Position numbers and translations under genes: made by a program. DNA of 64,000 bases from Polytrichum commune (lineage: Eukaryota > Streptophyta > Polytrichopsida > Polytrichales > Polytrichaceae), in contig OX485809.1 in the NCBI GenBank assembly GCA_950295325.1, forward strand, positions 28,844,144 to 28,908,143, written 5' to 3'. Shown here in pieces: positions 1 through 11,861 of this stretch. Position 1 is the stretch's first letter. The number at the start of each line of letters is the position of its first letter. Under the pieces are notes generated by a model that saw only the letters and a list, made by a program, of their open reading frames with translations, did not search any database and was not told where the DNA came from.

Positions 1-179
1 AATCCTTCCGAAGGTAAAAACACAATAACAACTCACATCCTAGCCTCTTACAACATGGTACTTCTAAGACTAACATTTCACTCTTTTTATATTTTTGTGA
101 AGTGACATGCTACTTCAAAGTGCATCAACTAACGTTTCAAGGGTCTAAGACTAAATGTGGGCACCCTTTTGGGCTCACA
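1..179 (-). mobile_element. LTR fragment (start of an LTR, cut by window edge)
   Basis: The reverse complement of these 179 bases is identical, base for base, to the first 179 bases of the solo LTR at 11862-13991. It starts with TGTGAGCCC at base 179 and runs leftward out of the window. It is therefore a second, opposite-strand copy of the same LTR family, inserted in the left subterminal part of the CACTA element. Identity over the whole visible stretch indicates that both copies are recent. Whether it is a solo LTR or part of a whole element cannot be seen here. Confidence 0.85.
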
Positions 180-580
180 TCAATAAAACATATTTTATTG
201 TGGCGTTGTTGACTACTTGGTGTATAGTAATTGACTATATTATGGTAGGGTTTATTAGTCAATAAGAACATGGCTTATATGGTTAATTGACTATCGTTTG
301 TGTACGATATATGATGTTGGGCATAATTGACTAGTCGTTTGTCTACTTGGAGTGCAAATAATATCAACATCACAACATCTTACAGTCAAAGAGGAACATA
401 TTGCACTGGGTTCTTTTGCAAATTGACTAAGAAAAGATGGCAAGTTGTGTCTTTTAAACCAATCAAACACATTCATAAGACTATGATTAGTCTTCATTAG
501 AGTCAATAAAACTTGCAACATGAGGCTAGGTAGACAAAAAAAAGTATGTGGACCTTTACTATATATGAAGTCATGACAGT
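180..580. repeat. Left subterminal repeats of the CACTA element
   Basis: About eight copies of TTGACT/AGTCAA in both orientations lie in these 400 bases, alternating with AT-rich spacer. The same word recurs at the right end of the element and near the transposase start (9040-9180). In En/Spm elements such subterminal repeats bind the TNPA protein; that role here is inferred from position and repetition. No gene is seen in this stretch. Confidence 0.6.
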
Positions 581-3500
581 CTACAATGAGTTCCCTAGTC
601 CACCAAGAAGAACTAGATCCTCTTTTCTCCATAAAATTGGTGCAAATTGAGAGTCTTTCATCCGTACTTGTGGAGGATTCCCTGCAAGGTTTGGATATTG
701 CAACTTCGCATCTTGTACCCACACTTTGTGTACCAAAATACTAAAACATCCCTCTGGAATTTCATCTCCGTTGTAGTTGTCACCTGGACAACCTGCAATT
801 TGACCTTGACCAACTAAACCAAAATTCGGATCCATTATATCCATACTTGCACACCGTTTCCACTGCATACATCCACAAACAAATCACATGTTAGTTTCAA
901 GTGACAATGATTTTGCTAAATGATAAGTGAACATTCAAAATCAGTAACATATGTATGAGACACATACATGTACACATACTTACATGATTGCATGATATAT
1001 ACATACACACAAAATCAGTCTTAAAGACATACTTGTAAAGAATGAACCAGTCAAGATGAATAACAGAAGGGCGCAACATCCTTCCAATGCATGTGGTTTG
1101 GTGAAATTCTTGGCTCCCCATCCATCTCATGAGCTCCTGTGTACGTTAGTACATCATCGTATCTATCTAACCCCAATAGGTAGCCTCATACTTTCCTGCT
1201 TAAATAAGTCTTCTCAAAGTCTGTGTCTCCCCATCTCTTAGGGTGCACTACATTACCGGAAGGGATACAAACGGTTTCAAGAACATTGGAGTCTACAAGT
1301 ATGGTGTTCCTCCTAGTGAATGCCATAGGTCCTTTGACCCGTTTGTACACTTTCTCCAAGTCCTTCATAACCAACATGGTCTCTGGGTTCTCAGGATGGG
1401 AAATTTTAGTTTGTACACAGTCTATCCTACTCCAAATGAAAAGAGATCTCTCGGATACGCCACGCAATAAAATATCCACAATCCCAGACATCATATCATA
1501 TGGAAGGGACGAGTAAAAGGCAACCAAAAACTTGGACATACAATTTTTGATGAGTTGATTGCTTGACCACCGCAAAGCCATGATACTATCTTGGACCTTC
1601 TCATAATTCTCACACAGGCTTCCCAAATCCCTTCGTTCATCACCCAAAATCTTACAAAGAACATGTTCCACCTCAAAAACCACCAAGAACTTTTTGGAAG
1701 CTGACCTTGTTCGAATCATAGGGTGATGGAAGGAATCATCTTCTCTCACCTCCTTCACAATTGCAGGCTTTGGAGGTTGTGTAGTTTTTTTTTTGGGTGA
1801 GCTCCGACTACCTCCTACTTTACTAGAAGATGCTTTGCCTCGTGTGGCTCTCCTTGAAGATTGTCCAATCCCGCTTTGTATAGGGCTAGGATTGTTGCTC
1901 AAAATTTGTGGCCCATTGTTTGTTGCTGCTGCAGCAATGCCCAACACAGTCATAGCCTCTGAAGCTTCCTGCGCACATATTCCAATACAAAAGTATCTTA
2001 GCATATATAGGGTTCATATATGTGCTTGTACCATAGAGTTTGCTAGTCAACCAACCAAACAATTGACTACCTCAAGTCACCATCTTCTAGTCACCAACCA
2101 AACAATTTACTACCTCAAGTCTATGCTGAACCCTTAACAACATGTTGCACCGTTAACAACAAAAGTGGACAGTAGGACCCTTAACAACAAAAGTGGATAG
2201 TTGCACCCTTAACAGCAAAAGTGGACAGCTGAACCCTTAACAACCAAAGTGGACAGTAGAAGGATGAAGTTGTTAAGGGTGTTTAACCAAAAAGCATGTT
2301 GAACCCTTAAAAAGCATGTTGAACCCTTAAAAAACATGTTGAACCCATTCATGACTAAGTGTTAAGAAGAAAAAACCGTTCATGACAAAATGCAAAACCC
2401 TTAAAAAACATGTTGAACCCTTAAAAAGCAGGCTGAACCCATTCATGAACAAGTGTTAACAACCATTCATGACTAAGTGTTAACAAGAAAAAACCATTCA
2501 TGACTAAGTGGTTAGGGTATAAAAAACATGCTCAACCCATTCATGACTAAGTGCTGAACCAAAAAGCATGCTGAACCCATGCTGAACTTAAAAACCATGC
2601 TGAACTTAAAAAGCCTGCTTGAAAAAATTACAAGTATATGCAATAAGTATGAAGTTACCAAAGAATATAATACTCGGGTTACTACTACTAGTTAACAATA
2701 GAAATATAGTTTTCTGTTGAACCCTTTACAACAAAAATGGTTCTGAAAAATGACCTAAGTATCACACACCTTCTCTCTTGCCTCAAGGTCCACCTGTATG
2801 ATGGGTGCCTCATGTGTGAAATCCACTTGTTGGTTATCTTCTTCGACTTCAATGGCCCGAGCATCCACAATCTTAGTAGGTGAGACAACAATAGTAGGTG
2901 GGTTAGGGGTTGCTGACTTTATAAAGGCAGTAAACATTGCGTGCATCTCATCCATTTTACTCTCCATTTTTGAGATCCTTCCTTCTAATGCTAGATTAGT
3001 AGAGTCATGAGCATATCCCGAAACCATATTTGAGGCTCCTTCACCTCCACCAACCCCTGAATTTACCTCCTGCAAGTCATCCAGCTCCTCCTAAGTCAGA
3101 ACCTCAGATTATGGTTGATCACATTGCCTTACACATGCCCACTTACCTAACAGTACATACATGTCCTGCAACAAAACCCCTAGTTTACTAGTTTACTTAG
3201 AGACTTTGGTTTGACTTAAATTCTGCTTTACAGCTATCTATAGAAACTTTAACAATCTGTATATATGCAAATAACATAGCTCAGTATATATGTATATATG
3301 TATATATGCAATCTGCGTCTATGCAAATCTGTATACAATCTGTATGCAAATCTGTACAATCTGTATATATGCAAATAACATAAATATTTAAAGCTTAGTC
3401 ATACATCTTTGCAACTCTGAAATTTGTTAAATCATGCCTCCAGCGACCAGCTGAGTCACAGAAGAAAAGATCACTGAAAGTCAAACAATTAAGGTGCAAT

Positions 3501-5433
3501 TACAAACTTCAACAAGTAAGAGAAAAGAATTGAACCTGCAAGATTGTAGAGATCCCTGAGGCAGTTGTTTTCTGTTTTTTGGTTGCCCTCAACCTCTTCA
3601 TTTCATCATTGACTTCGTCACTTGTTGGTATCCTCCCAAGCTCCTCCTCCTACAATGTCACATAATTAGAAGTTTTGTCCAAATAAAAATGTTCAACAAA
3701 TCAACAAAATATAATACATAATCCCTCTCACATACCAAACGCTCTCGAATGGATTCTTCTCCATGAGCTGATGATGTCTGATTGCATCCTCGTACATTCT
3801 TCAACCTCTCAGCCTCAGCTATTTTTTCTGGATGTTTAATTAATAACTTCATGTTCTCCCAATGCTTTGGAGTGCAGGTCTTCGGCCTCTCCTTATTAGC
3901 CTCAATGCGATTCTTTAGGAGATGTCGCTTGTTCTTCAAAATCTGCTTCAAATGCTTCTCAAATGCATGATCATGGAGCTTGTAGTCTACATACTCCCAT
4001 GCCTCATCCAGTCGACGCCTGATGGCTTCAATTGCAGTGTGAGGTTGTTTGTTCAAGTCAACGATGCTGCAATCCAATGCATGGGAATACCCCCGAAGTG
4101 TTGATCCCCACAAATACAACCTAGAGCCTGTGGGGAATCCTTTAACATCACATTTCACCCAATATGGTTTTTGCCCTGCTATTTTTCGCAGGATTGCTTC
4201 AGCTCGTGCATCTGCTTCAATTTTTCGCCTCCGATTTCTCAACCTAACAATTCGTTCTGCCGACGACTCCCCAGGTATGCGAATTCTAAAATCGTGATCC
4301 TCGTCATGGCCAAATTGAATGTTTGGCATGGTTGGTGCAGGTATGGCTGGAGCTGGTGCCTACAAAAATCAATAACTCATTAAGCTGGTGCCTATTTACT
4401 GTAGCCTATTTACTGTAGATGAAGTAGGTCAAAGAAATTTACAATTATTTCAGCAACTTCATTTACAATAAGTATCCTATGACTGACAGCCTAAGGGTCC
4501 TAATCCTCCTTAATTCACTGTCAAATGGGAAAGTTTTCAGTGACCAGAAGTACAAAAAAGACTTGCAGAACCTAACTAAATGTACAAAATCTGAGAGGTC
4601 ACTCTCATATTTAAGCAAACATCATTTACAATTACTTAAGCAAGAGAATATACAAACATACCTGATTTAATAACCCGGCCAACAAGGCTCCTAGGACATT
4701 GCCTTGAGTCTGGCCAACACTAGGGTATGCTATATGTTGGGGTGTAGGTTGTTGTCCCAATGCTTGAAGTAGATACGACAATTGTGGATTTTGAAGATTC
4801 TGAAGTTGATGGAGGGGCAAAAGTTGTGGGGGAGGCTGCACTTGTTGCATCTACTCAAACATAGTTATGATACAGATTGTTAATATAATACTGAATCGCT
4901 CGTTTGTTATTTCACAAAGAGGAGCATCATCCCTGGACAAAGAAAGCATCGAGAGGAATCATCCAGTGATACAATCTGCGTCTACCTGGATTATAAAAGG
5001 ATGGCATTTCCCATTTGGGTGTTACAGTGGACAGGCTGCCCCTACCTTCTTTCTTATTGGACAAGCTCAAAGCTAATTCAATGAATTGGAAGCAAAGGAA
5101 ATTTGATCAAGATGGCTCTAAGGGTTCATCTCATTTTCCAAAGAGTAATTATGTTAAACTTTAAACCTATACAGACTATATACTCTCATTATGCATTAAT
5201 TGTTCAAAACATTAGTTGAAAATGAAGGCGCATACCTGTGGAAGGGGTTGAGGGAGTTGGGCCTCAGCAAATTCCTCATTGTCGTCCTCATCGAGCTCGA
5301 ATTCTCCCAACCACATGTCATCTTCATCTTCACCATCAAGGGGATCCACAGGTGCTTTTCTTTTGTTAGGTGCCATTTTTCCTCTAGGATTCTTCACTTT
5401 GCTCCTCTTTTTCCAAACGTGCAGAAGCTCCTC
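581..5433 (-). CDS. CACTA accessory protein, Transposase_24 (Ptta/En/Spm)-like, multi-exon
   Basis: Several minus-strand open segments end at good GT/AG sites and can be read as one gene: 5433-5236 (acidic and basic linker), 4850-4662 (Gln/Pro/Leu-rich), 4359-3736, 3649-3536, about 3090-2770, about 1972-1191, about 1136-1033 and about 860-581. The 4359-3736 exon resembles the plant Transposase_24 family, with a WVKCDVKGFPTGSRLYLWG stretch, a basic helix-rich middle, and an ending RLKNVRGCNQTSSAHG that corresponds to the family's usual N-R-K...H-T-G-S segment. Exon 1972-1191 has a basic Ser/Lys-rich region (SSPKKKTTQPPKP) and no family I recognise. In this superfamily such proteins bind the element's ends. 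The orientation, divergent from the transposase, is unusual. Exon joins in the 3' half are uncertain, and the start is unclear; the 5433-5236 exon begins after an acceptor-like TTTGTAG, so an upstream exon is likely. Confidence 0.6.
2105..2640. repeat. Degenerate short tandem repeats in an intron of the CACTA accessory gene
   Basis: Repeated words fill this stretch: ACCCTTAACAACAAAAGTGG (about four copies at 2140-2260), AAAAAGCATGTTGAACCC (several) and TTCATGACTAAGTGTTAACA (several). They overlap and grade into each other, as in a decayed minisatellite. It falls between two open segments of the minus-strand gene, so it is probably intronic. A second simple patch, built on TGTATATATGCAAATAACAT, lies at about 3255-3380. 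Confidence 0.7.
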
Positions 5434-6749
5434 CTACAAATCACATACCTATGCTCAATAGATAGTTCATTCAACCACACACCACTCAAATACAGCTGCT
5501 CAATAGATAGCTCATAGAATGGGAGGCTCTCTACATAAACCCAAATATTTTTGTTGCGTACTTAGTGATTTATTCTATCTAAGAGCCCTCTCAACAGCCT
5601 CTCATATTGCAAACTACAGTTGTCAGACATAGTTGAGTAACAGCATGTGCATGACCTACATTGATGTTGTGAGACAAAGTCTGCTAGCTACAATCAATAT
5701 ATAGAAAGCAAATTTAGCTTGGACTCTCAAATTGCAGACACGTATATTCTCCTTCCGACTCCAAAGACTCTCACACTTTGCTAGAAAGGGACGGAAAAAC
5801 ATATTCAAAATACAAATAAACAATTAATACAGTTTCAACAACTCAAGAACTAGAGAGTTGAAGTAACTCATACATAAAAATATATATTTATATATATGTA
5901 TATAAATAGGATGGACTTCTTCATATCCCTGCAGACAGCACCTCCGCTCTACATTTCATCACATGAACTCAGGATGCTTCACATGCAACATTGTAATTAC
6001 TATAGCTCTCTTTGGATCACTTCTGTTTCACCACAATCCTCAGAACCTGAAACTCTTGAGAGGAAGCCACTTGCACATGACGACGATGATGATGATTTCT
6101 AAACATCTACCCCAAATTTGAAGTAGCACTACTTCAGGAACAGAGGATCATGTGCTTGGATGCTCATGAAATTGTGTCACAACAAAAAAAAAGGTAACTC
6201 TAATTTGAGCAAACATCCGAGGATTTCACCCTCAATACTTCAAGAAGTAGAACGGTGTGATTAAATCCCACACATGAAGGGTAAGAGTAGTACTTCTTCA
6301 ATGCGTGACAGCAAATGCCTGCCAGCAGCACAACTCTAAATTTCATCACAATCCTTACAATCTGAACCTCTTGCACATTAAAACTCTACCCAATTTGGAA
6401 TCCACAAGCTCATGAAATTCTGTTACCAAAACAAACACATCTCCAGAAATTGGTCTCTGAAACACTTGAAGAACTACTAGGGGAGATCACATAATATAGA
6501 ATCCTACATGAAGGTAGTGGTGGAGGACCTTGTTGTATGGGTACCTCAAAGCCCATTGGGGGGATTCCATGTCCGGTATCCTCAAGGCACTAGTGGCTAG
6601 CTAGGAACTAGTTTAGTGTGTCACCATAGTGTCTACTCTCGAAAGGGGGGAGTAGATCCTTACTTCCATACCTTTGTCCTGTGGGCATCGGATTGGGGGT
6701 GGATTGAACAGACACTTAATTCACTTCGGTCTCCTCCGGAGACCATAGT

Positions 6750-6752
6750 TTC

Positions 6753-6783
<31 letters not shown>

Positions 6784-6784
6784 A
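6750..6784. repeat. (TTTC)n microsatellite
   Basis: About eight uninterrupted TTTC units. The surrounding 5440-7030 stretch holds no recognised gene; it lies between the accessory gene and the small reading frame at 7033-7425. Confidence 0.95.
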
Positions 6785-7032
6785 GTGGTGGAGTCACACT
6801 TTGTTCAACATGTTCAAATTCCTGACATTTAATTGCTCATACTAGTACTGGTCTCCATTTCATCAAAGAGACTCAAAAACACCAAATATTTCCTAACCTG
6901 GAGGAAAATGACTGATACAAGTGCCCAATTTACACAAGTGCATAATTCACACACGACATTTCATGTAGATACAAGTGCCCAATTGAAAACAAAAGATATT
7001 TTAGTGGTTGAATGTTAATGTTTGACACAAAA

Positions 7033-7425
7033 TTAAGGTTTAGAATGTATTTTTTTCTTGGGAGGAGGAGATGGAGCTGGAGATGTATCCTCTGTAGAGC
7101 TACTAGAACTCTCTAGATCTTCTTCAAAATCTTTGTCTTTGCTCTTGTCGTCTTTTGAAGATTTTATCAACGCACTGGTATTATTTCTAAGAGCATTCAA
7201 GCGCCTACTCCGTCTAGTCGTGTATAGTCCTTCAATAGCACCCTCTGATCGAGGTAAGGTTTGTTGTAGTTCAAAGGTATTCACAAGGTCTGAGGTGGCT
7301 TTCTGAAGGATTGGTTGATGAATAGAAGGAAACCTACTCAATGCCAAGAACACACGTTGTTGGTCAAAATCTGATATGTTAGCCAATCTTCTGATAAGAT
7401 CGTTAGTGTCCATTGCATGCCCCAT
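7033..7425 (-). CDS. Small acidic/basic protein or 5' exon within the CACTA element
   Basis: An open frame of 130 codons from ATG (7425) to stop (7033). The first 75 residues look folded and helical. They are followed by a basic TRRSRRLNALR patch, a Lys/Asp/Glu-rich run, six serines and a proline-rich tail ending PPPKKKIHSKP, which resembles a nuclear localisation signal. I do not recognise the family. It lies on the same strand as and upstream of the Transposase_24-like gene, so it could be that gene's first exon or a separate small gene. Composition is protein-like, but no homology can be claimed by eye. Confidence 0.4.
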   Translation of the reverse strand: MGHAMDTNDLIRRLANISDFDQQRVFLALSRFPSIHQPILQKATSDLVNTFELQQTLPRSEGAIEGLYTTRRSRRLNALRNNTSALIKSSKDDKSKDKDFEEDLESSSSSTEDTSPAPSPPPKKKIHSKP

Positions 7426-7839
7426 TGTGAATCAGAAAGACAAATATTCACATTAGAAAGACTTTAGCAAGCTCTAAAGTCTTTAGCAATGCCCCATTGT
7501 GAATCAGAGTTGGGTATGAGCTTAAATGTAAAGGTTGAGATAAGGTCAAGGTACATCAGCAAATGCTCAAAGGCATCAGCAAAGGCAAATCCTCATTAAT
7601 GTATAGACGGCTCATTAATTAAAAATACTCGAATGTTCTCATTGGGCAACAAATTCACTCATTACCTCATGAACATCAGAGTGGAGCTAAGTTAGTTAGT
7701 TACATACATAAGTTAGTAGTTAGTAATCATAATGTTGGGTTTGGGAAGGGGGGATATTAGGGTTTAGGAACTAAGAACCCTGTTGTAAAAAAAAGGCGGG
7801 AACAGGTTCCTTAGAGGCGGCTAGCAACTACATCTCAGA

Positions 7840-8640
7840 AATCCCCACAAGTGAAACAAGGAATACAAGGATGTGAAGCAAGTGAAGCAAGAAATGCAAG
7901 ATGTAATGCAAGTGAAGCAAGTGAAGCAAGGAATGCAAGAATCGGATACAAGAATCGGATGCAAGAATTGAGGAATGCAAGAGTGCAAGAATGCAGTGAG
8001 GAACAATAAGGGTTGATTGGATTGTGGGTTTCTTACTGAGAGTTTGTAAGTGAGGGTTTCCTACCGAAGGTTTCTAAGTGGTAGTTTGAGGGTTTCAGAC
8101 AAGGGTTTGAGTTTCAACAAGACAACAGAAATCATCTCAAACAAGGGTTTCAGAAATCATCTCAAGCAAACAAGGGTTTGAGTCTAAGGGTTTGAGATTG
8201 TGGGTTTTGAGTCAAACAAGGGCTAGGGTATCAACAAGACAAAGCAGTGACTATCTCAAACAAGAGTTGGACATACAATCATCTTAGAACTCATTTGAGG
8301 CAAGGGTTTGAGTCTAAGACATACAATCAGGGTTTGAGTCTAAGGGTTTGAGATTGTGGGTTTTGAGTCAAACAAGGGCTAGGGTATCAACAAGACAAAG
8401 CAGTGACCATCTCAAACAAGAGTTGGACATACAATCATCTTAGAACTCATTTGAGGCAAGGGTTTGAGTCTAAGACATACAATCAGGGTTTGAGTCTAAG
8501 GGTTTTAGATTGTGGGTTTTGAGTCAAACAAGGGCTAGGGTATCAACAAGACAAAACAGTGACTATCTCAAACAAGAGTTACAATCAGGCAAGGCAGGCA
8601 AGGGTTTGAGTCTTAAGACCAGGGTTTGAGGAGAAGAAGA
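7840..8640. repeat. 156-bp tandem repeat preceded by a GTGAAGCAA-type low-complexity tract
   Basis: At 7840-8000 the word GTGAAGCAAG and variants recur. From about 8180 the unit beginning TTTTGAGTCAAACAAGGGC recurs at 8205, 8361 and 8517, an exact 156-bp period, with nearly identical copies and a truncated last one. The array lies between the two divergent gene groups of the CACTA element, in what should be the promoter region. Each unit contains GAGTCAAACAA, a relative of the subterminal AGTCAA word. Confidence 0.85.
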
Positions 8641-8781
8641 AGAGCAGAAGAACTTGAAGAAGCAACTTCAAGAACTTCAAGAGGCGGCTTCAAGAACCAA
8701 AACACTCATCCCAACCCTCAGCCATCAGCGCGAAACTCGGCCATGTGAAGGGCGCGACACTCAACCTAACAGTTACCTACA
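8610..8781 (+). CDS. Possible 5' exon of the CACTA transposase gene
   Basis: An open plus-strand segment, glutamate/lysine/glutamine-rich (EEEEQKNLKKQLQELQEA) and probably coiled-coil, ends at a good donor CTACAA|GTAAGTACT. It precedes the transposase-associated exon at 9307 by about 0.5 kb. It may simply be a purine-rich by-product of the adjoining repeats. The word CATGTGAAGGGCGCG occurs in it and again near 8993, which argues for repeat origin of at least part of it. Confidence 0.2.
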
Positions 8782-9622
8782 AGTAAGTACTAAAATTGGT
8801 CGCCCTAGGGAGACACGCACCTGGACTTCTCCAAAGTGGGAAGATTCAATGATGCAAGAAATGCATTATTCCTTGCAATCTTTTGCCTTCTCAGATGCTC
8901 ATAAGCATGAACCTCCTCACCTTCTGCTATAGCCAATGACCTAACTCACAAACTGGGTTGGATGAGTTGACAACATCGAACCACAAAAATCGTGCATGTG
9001 AAGGGCGCGTTTTAGGTCACTTTTTGAAATTCAAATTTTAAATACCCTATGTAGTCAATAAGTTACCTTTTGACTCACAATATGTGACATCCAGTCAATA
9101 AAACAATTTTTATAAGCACCTCTGTGACTTATGTAGTCAATTAAGCATCTATTGACTAACCTTAGTCTACATGACAAAGACCTATGTATTGCATATCCTA
9201 CATGGCAAATAGTGTTTTAATAAATTTTGTGGCATACTAATATGTATATTAGCATAATGTATCAATATAATTATTATGGTATTATCTAATAATTGTTACA
9301 ACAAACATGGTGGAAGGGGAACTTGATCCCAACACCATGGAGGCTGCCCTTTGTGCTAGGGAAGAACTACAAGCAAATCGTCTTAAGCTGCATGAATATC
9401 CTTGTCCATGCAACAAATGTTATGGTTCTCAGGTGCTCAACCGAACAACGATACGAGCACATCTCCGAAAGTTCAAGCGTGACGAATTCTTCACACAATC
9501 AATTCTGGTGACTTTTTATTTATTCATGCAATGTTGATAGTTGGATTAATTTCATTATTTGCAACATAATGTACATAACATGGACATCAAAGCTTGATAT
9601 TTTGCATTTATGTATGGTGTAG

Positions 9623-10225
9623 GATAAACATCGTCCACAAGTGAAAAAATCAATGAGCTTGGCATTAAACGTTTTCCTTAGGGAAGGCTTTCCCAAGCAA
9701 GAAATGTCAGCTTCATTTTTGCCTAAGGCCATAACCCAATTGGTCAATTTTGACGTGGGGAAGAACTATGGCCAATGGCCTATTCTACCAATCCCACGGA
9801 TGACCCCCTTCACATGGTGGAACCGTCAATGGGAAATTAGAATATCCACATTTCCGTACATGGGTTGGGGTCTATTTACACTTCAAAATTTGGAACCAGA
9901 AGAAGAATTGATTCCATTTACGGGGCCTTGCTACACAACCAACCAATACAAGAAGATGCAAGGTTATTTTCCAAGAGTAATATGCTATGCATTGAAAGCG
10001 GAAAAAACATTTTGCATTGATGGGGATGTGGAAAAAAGGAATGTTGCAGGCTATATTAATAGCTCTATTGATAGGCGTGAGGAGATTGAGAATGTCATTT
10101 GGGAATATCATGATGTGGATCCTAGACCATGGAACAAGAAAGAATGGGGATATGTAATGACTAGGTCAATTAGGCCTATCAAAGCAGGAGAAGAACTATT
10201 TGCATACTATAAAGTAAATTTTTGA
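9623..10225 (+). CDS. SET-domain exon inside the CACTA transposase gene
   Basis: About 200 residues, uninterrupted. SET motifs in order: GWGLF with a following acidic helix and PFTG (SET-N), YALKAEKTFCIDGD, NVAGYINSS (the N-x-x-x-x-x-N-H-S position, with the histidine replaced by serine), and IRPIKAGEELFAYY (C-terminal GEEL..Y). SET domains transfer methyl groups from SAM to lysines, usually on histones. The exon starts after GTGTAG at 9622 in phase with the preceding transposase exon. It can splice out at AAA|GTAAAT (10213) or read through to a stop at 10223-10225, giving a stand-alone C terminus. The intact frame next to a damaged transposase suggests recent or selected coding. No pre-SET or post-SET cysteine clusters are visible. 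The lack of the histidine recalls PRDM-like or atypical SET proteins, so activity is uncertain. Confidence 0.82.
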   Translation, partial: DKHRPQVKKSMSLALNVFLREGFPKQEMSASFLPKAITQLVNFDVGKNYGQWPILPIPRMTPFTWWNRQWEIRISTFPYMGWGLFTLQNLEPEEELIPFTGPCYTTNQYKKMQGYFPRVICYALKAEKTFCIDGDVEKRNVAGYINSSIDRREEIENVIWEYHDVDPRPWNKKEWGYVMTRSIRPIKAGEELFAYYKVNF

Positions 10226-11861
10226 GACTTTGAGGTTAGCAATGGACCAAATAACATTTTTTTACTATAAATTTCAAAACATTATATTTTTGTCTTGGTT
10301 GACTTGAGAACTTTACACTTTATTATTTAATTTCAAAATTTGGCAAGGACCGGATCCCGAGTTGGCGCCATTGGGTTGTGATCCTTATTCACTGTCAAAT
10401 CGTGAATATCCCCATACATTGGGTCGTCATGGCAATCGAATTCAAGCACCTTGTACATGTTCATTCAATGAAAACATAGATCCTGAAACTGAGTTGCATC
10501 GCATGTGTAATGAAGTATTTATCCGCTATGACGAAGTCCATGGGAATAGCTCACACCAAGATGACATCCCTGATGAGGTGGAAAATGATGAGGATGGGCA
10601 TACATTGGACTCACGAGAAACTATGGTGGACCCCAATTCGGATGAATTACTTAACTGGGCTAACACTCATTTGTATCCAGGGAGTAAGGTGAAGCTCTTA
10701 CAGGCTATGTTGCTTATTCTTAATACATGCACAGTGCATGGTACTACGAATGGCCATGTAGATGAATTATTAACTCTCATTTCTGAGGATATCTTGGAGC
10801 CGGGCAATTTATTGCCGAAATCAAGATATGAAGCCAAATTTTTTTTAAGAAACCTTGGATTGACCTATGACTCTATACACGCTTGCGAAAATGGATGCAT
10901 ATTGTATCAAGGGGAGCACAAGGATCTTGACAAATGCTCAAAGTGCGATTGCAGCCGATATGTAGAAGGGTCGTCCACAGTCCCGCGAAAAGTACTTCGC
11001 CACTTCCCTTTGATCCCAAGATTTAAACGAATGTACCGTTGCAAATCCATAGCTGGGCTTATGCAACATCATGCACATAATCGACCAAAAGATACAGGAT
11101 CTCTTTAAACACGTGCAGAAAATGAGAATTTGGTGCGATCGGTAGCAGATTCCAAGGCTTGGAAGCACATTGACAATATGTGGCCGGATTTCCCGTAACA
11201 TACGATTGGGTTTAGCCACAGATGGGATGAACCCATTTGGTGATTTCAACTTGAAACATTCTACATGGCCAGTGGTACTTTTAAACTATAATCTACCTCC
11301 ATGGCTTGTGACAAAAAGATTTTTCGTCATGTTGGCTCCCATCATTCCTGGGAAAGAAGCTGTGAAGGATCATAACTTTGATGTTTATTTAGCACCTGTC
11401 ATTGAAGAACTTCTCCAGCTATGGCAAGGAGTGTGGGCATATGATGTTGCAGCAATTAATGATAACCATCGCTTCTTGTTGCGAGCTGTTTTGATGTGGA
11501 CCATACATGATTTCCCAGCCCTAGGTCTTGTTTCAGGGTGTGTAACCAAGGGTTACAAGGCTTGTCTAAATTGCGGGCCAAATACAATTGCAAGGTACTC
11601 GAAACCAATGCGGAAAATGATCTATACCGGTCATAGACGCCTACTCGCTCGCCCACATCCTTACCGGAAGAAGAAAAGTTGGTTCAATGGCAAGATAGAA
11701 AAGAGGACAAAACCACGAGCACTCTTGACAGACGAGATTATAAGAAATGCTACTGAACGGGATGAATGGATTGCCAAAGGGGGAAAACCTGGAGCCCGAA
11801 ATGACCCTGTACACAAGCATGGAATGAAAAGAATGTGTGCTCTATGGAAACTCCCTTACTG

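Noticed and set aside
6510-6790. SINE with a (TTTC)n tail
   Set aside because: No A or B box could be found on either strand, and no flanking duplication; left as a microsatellite only.
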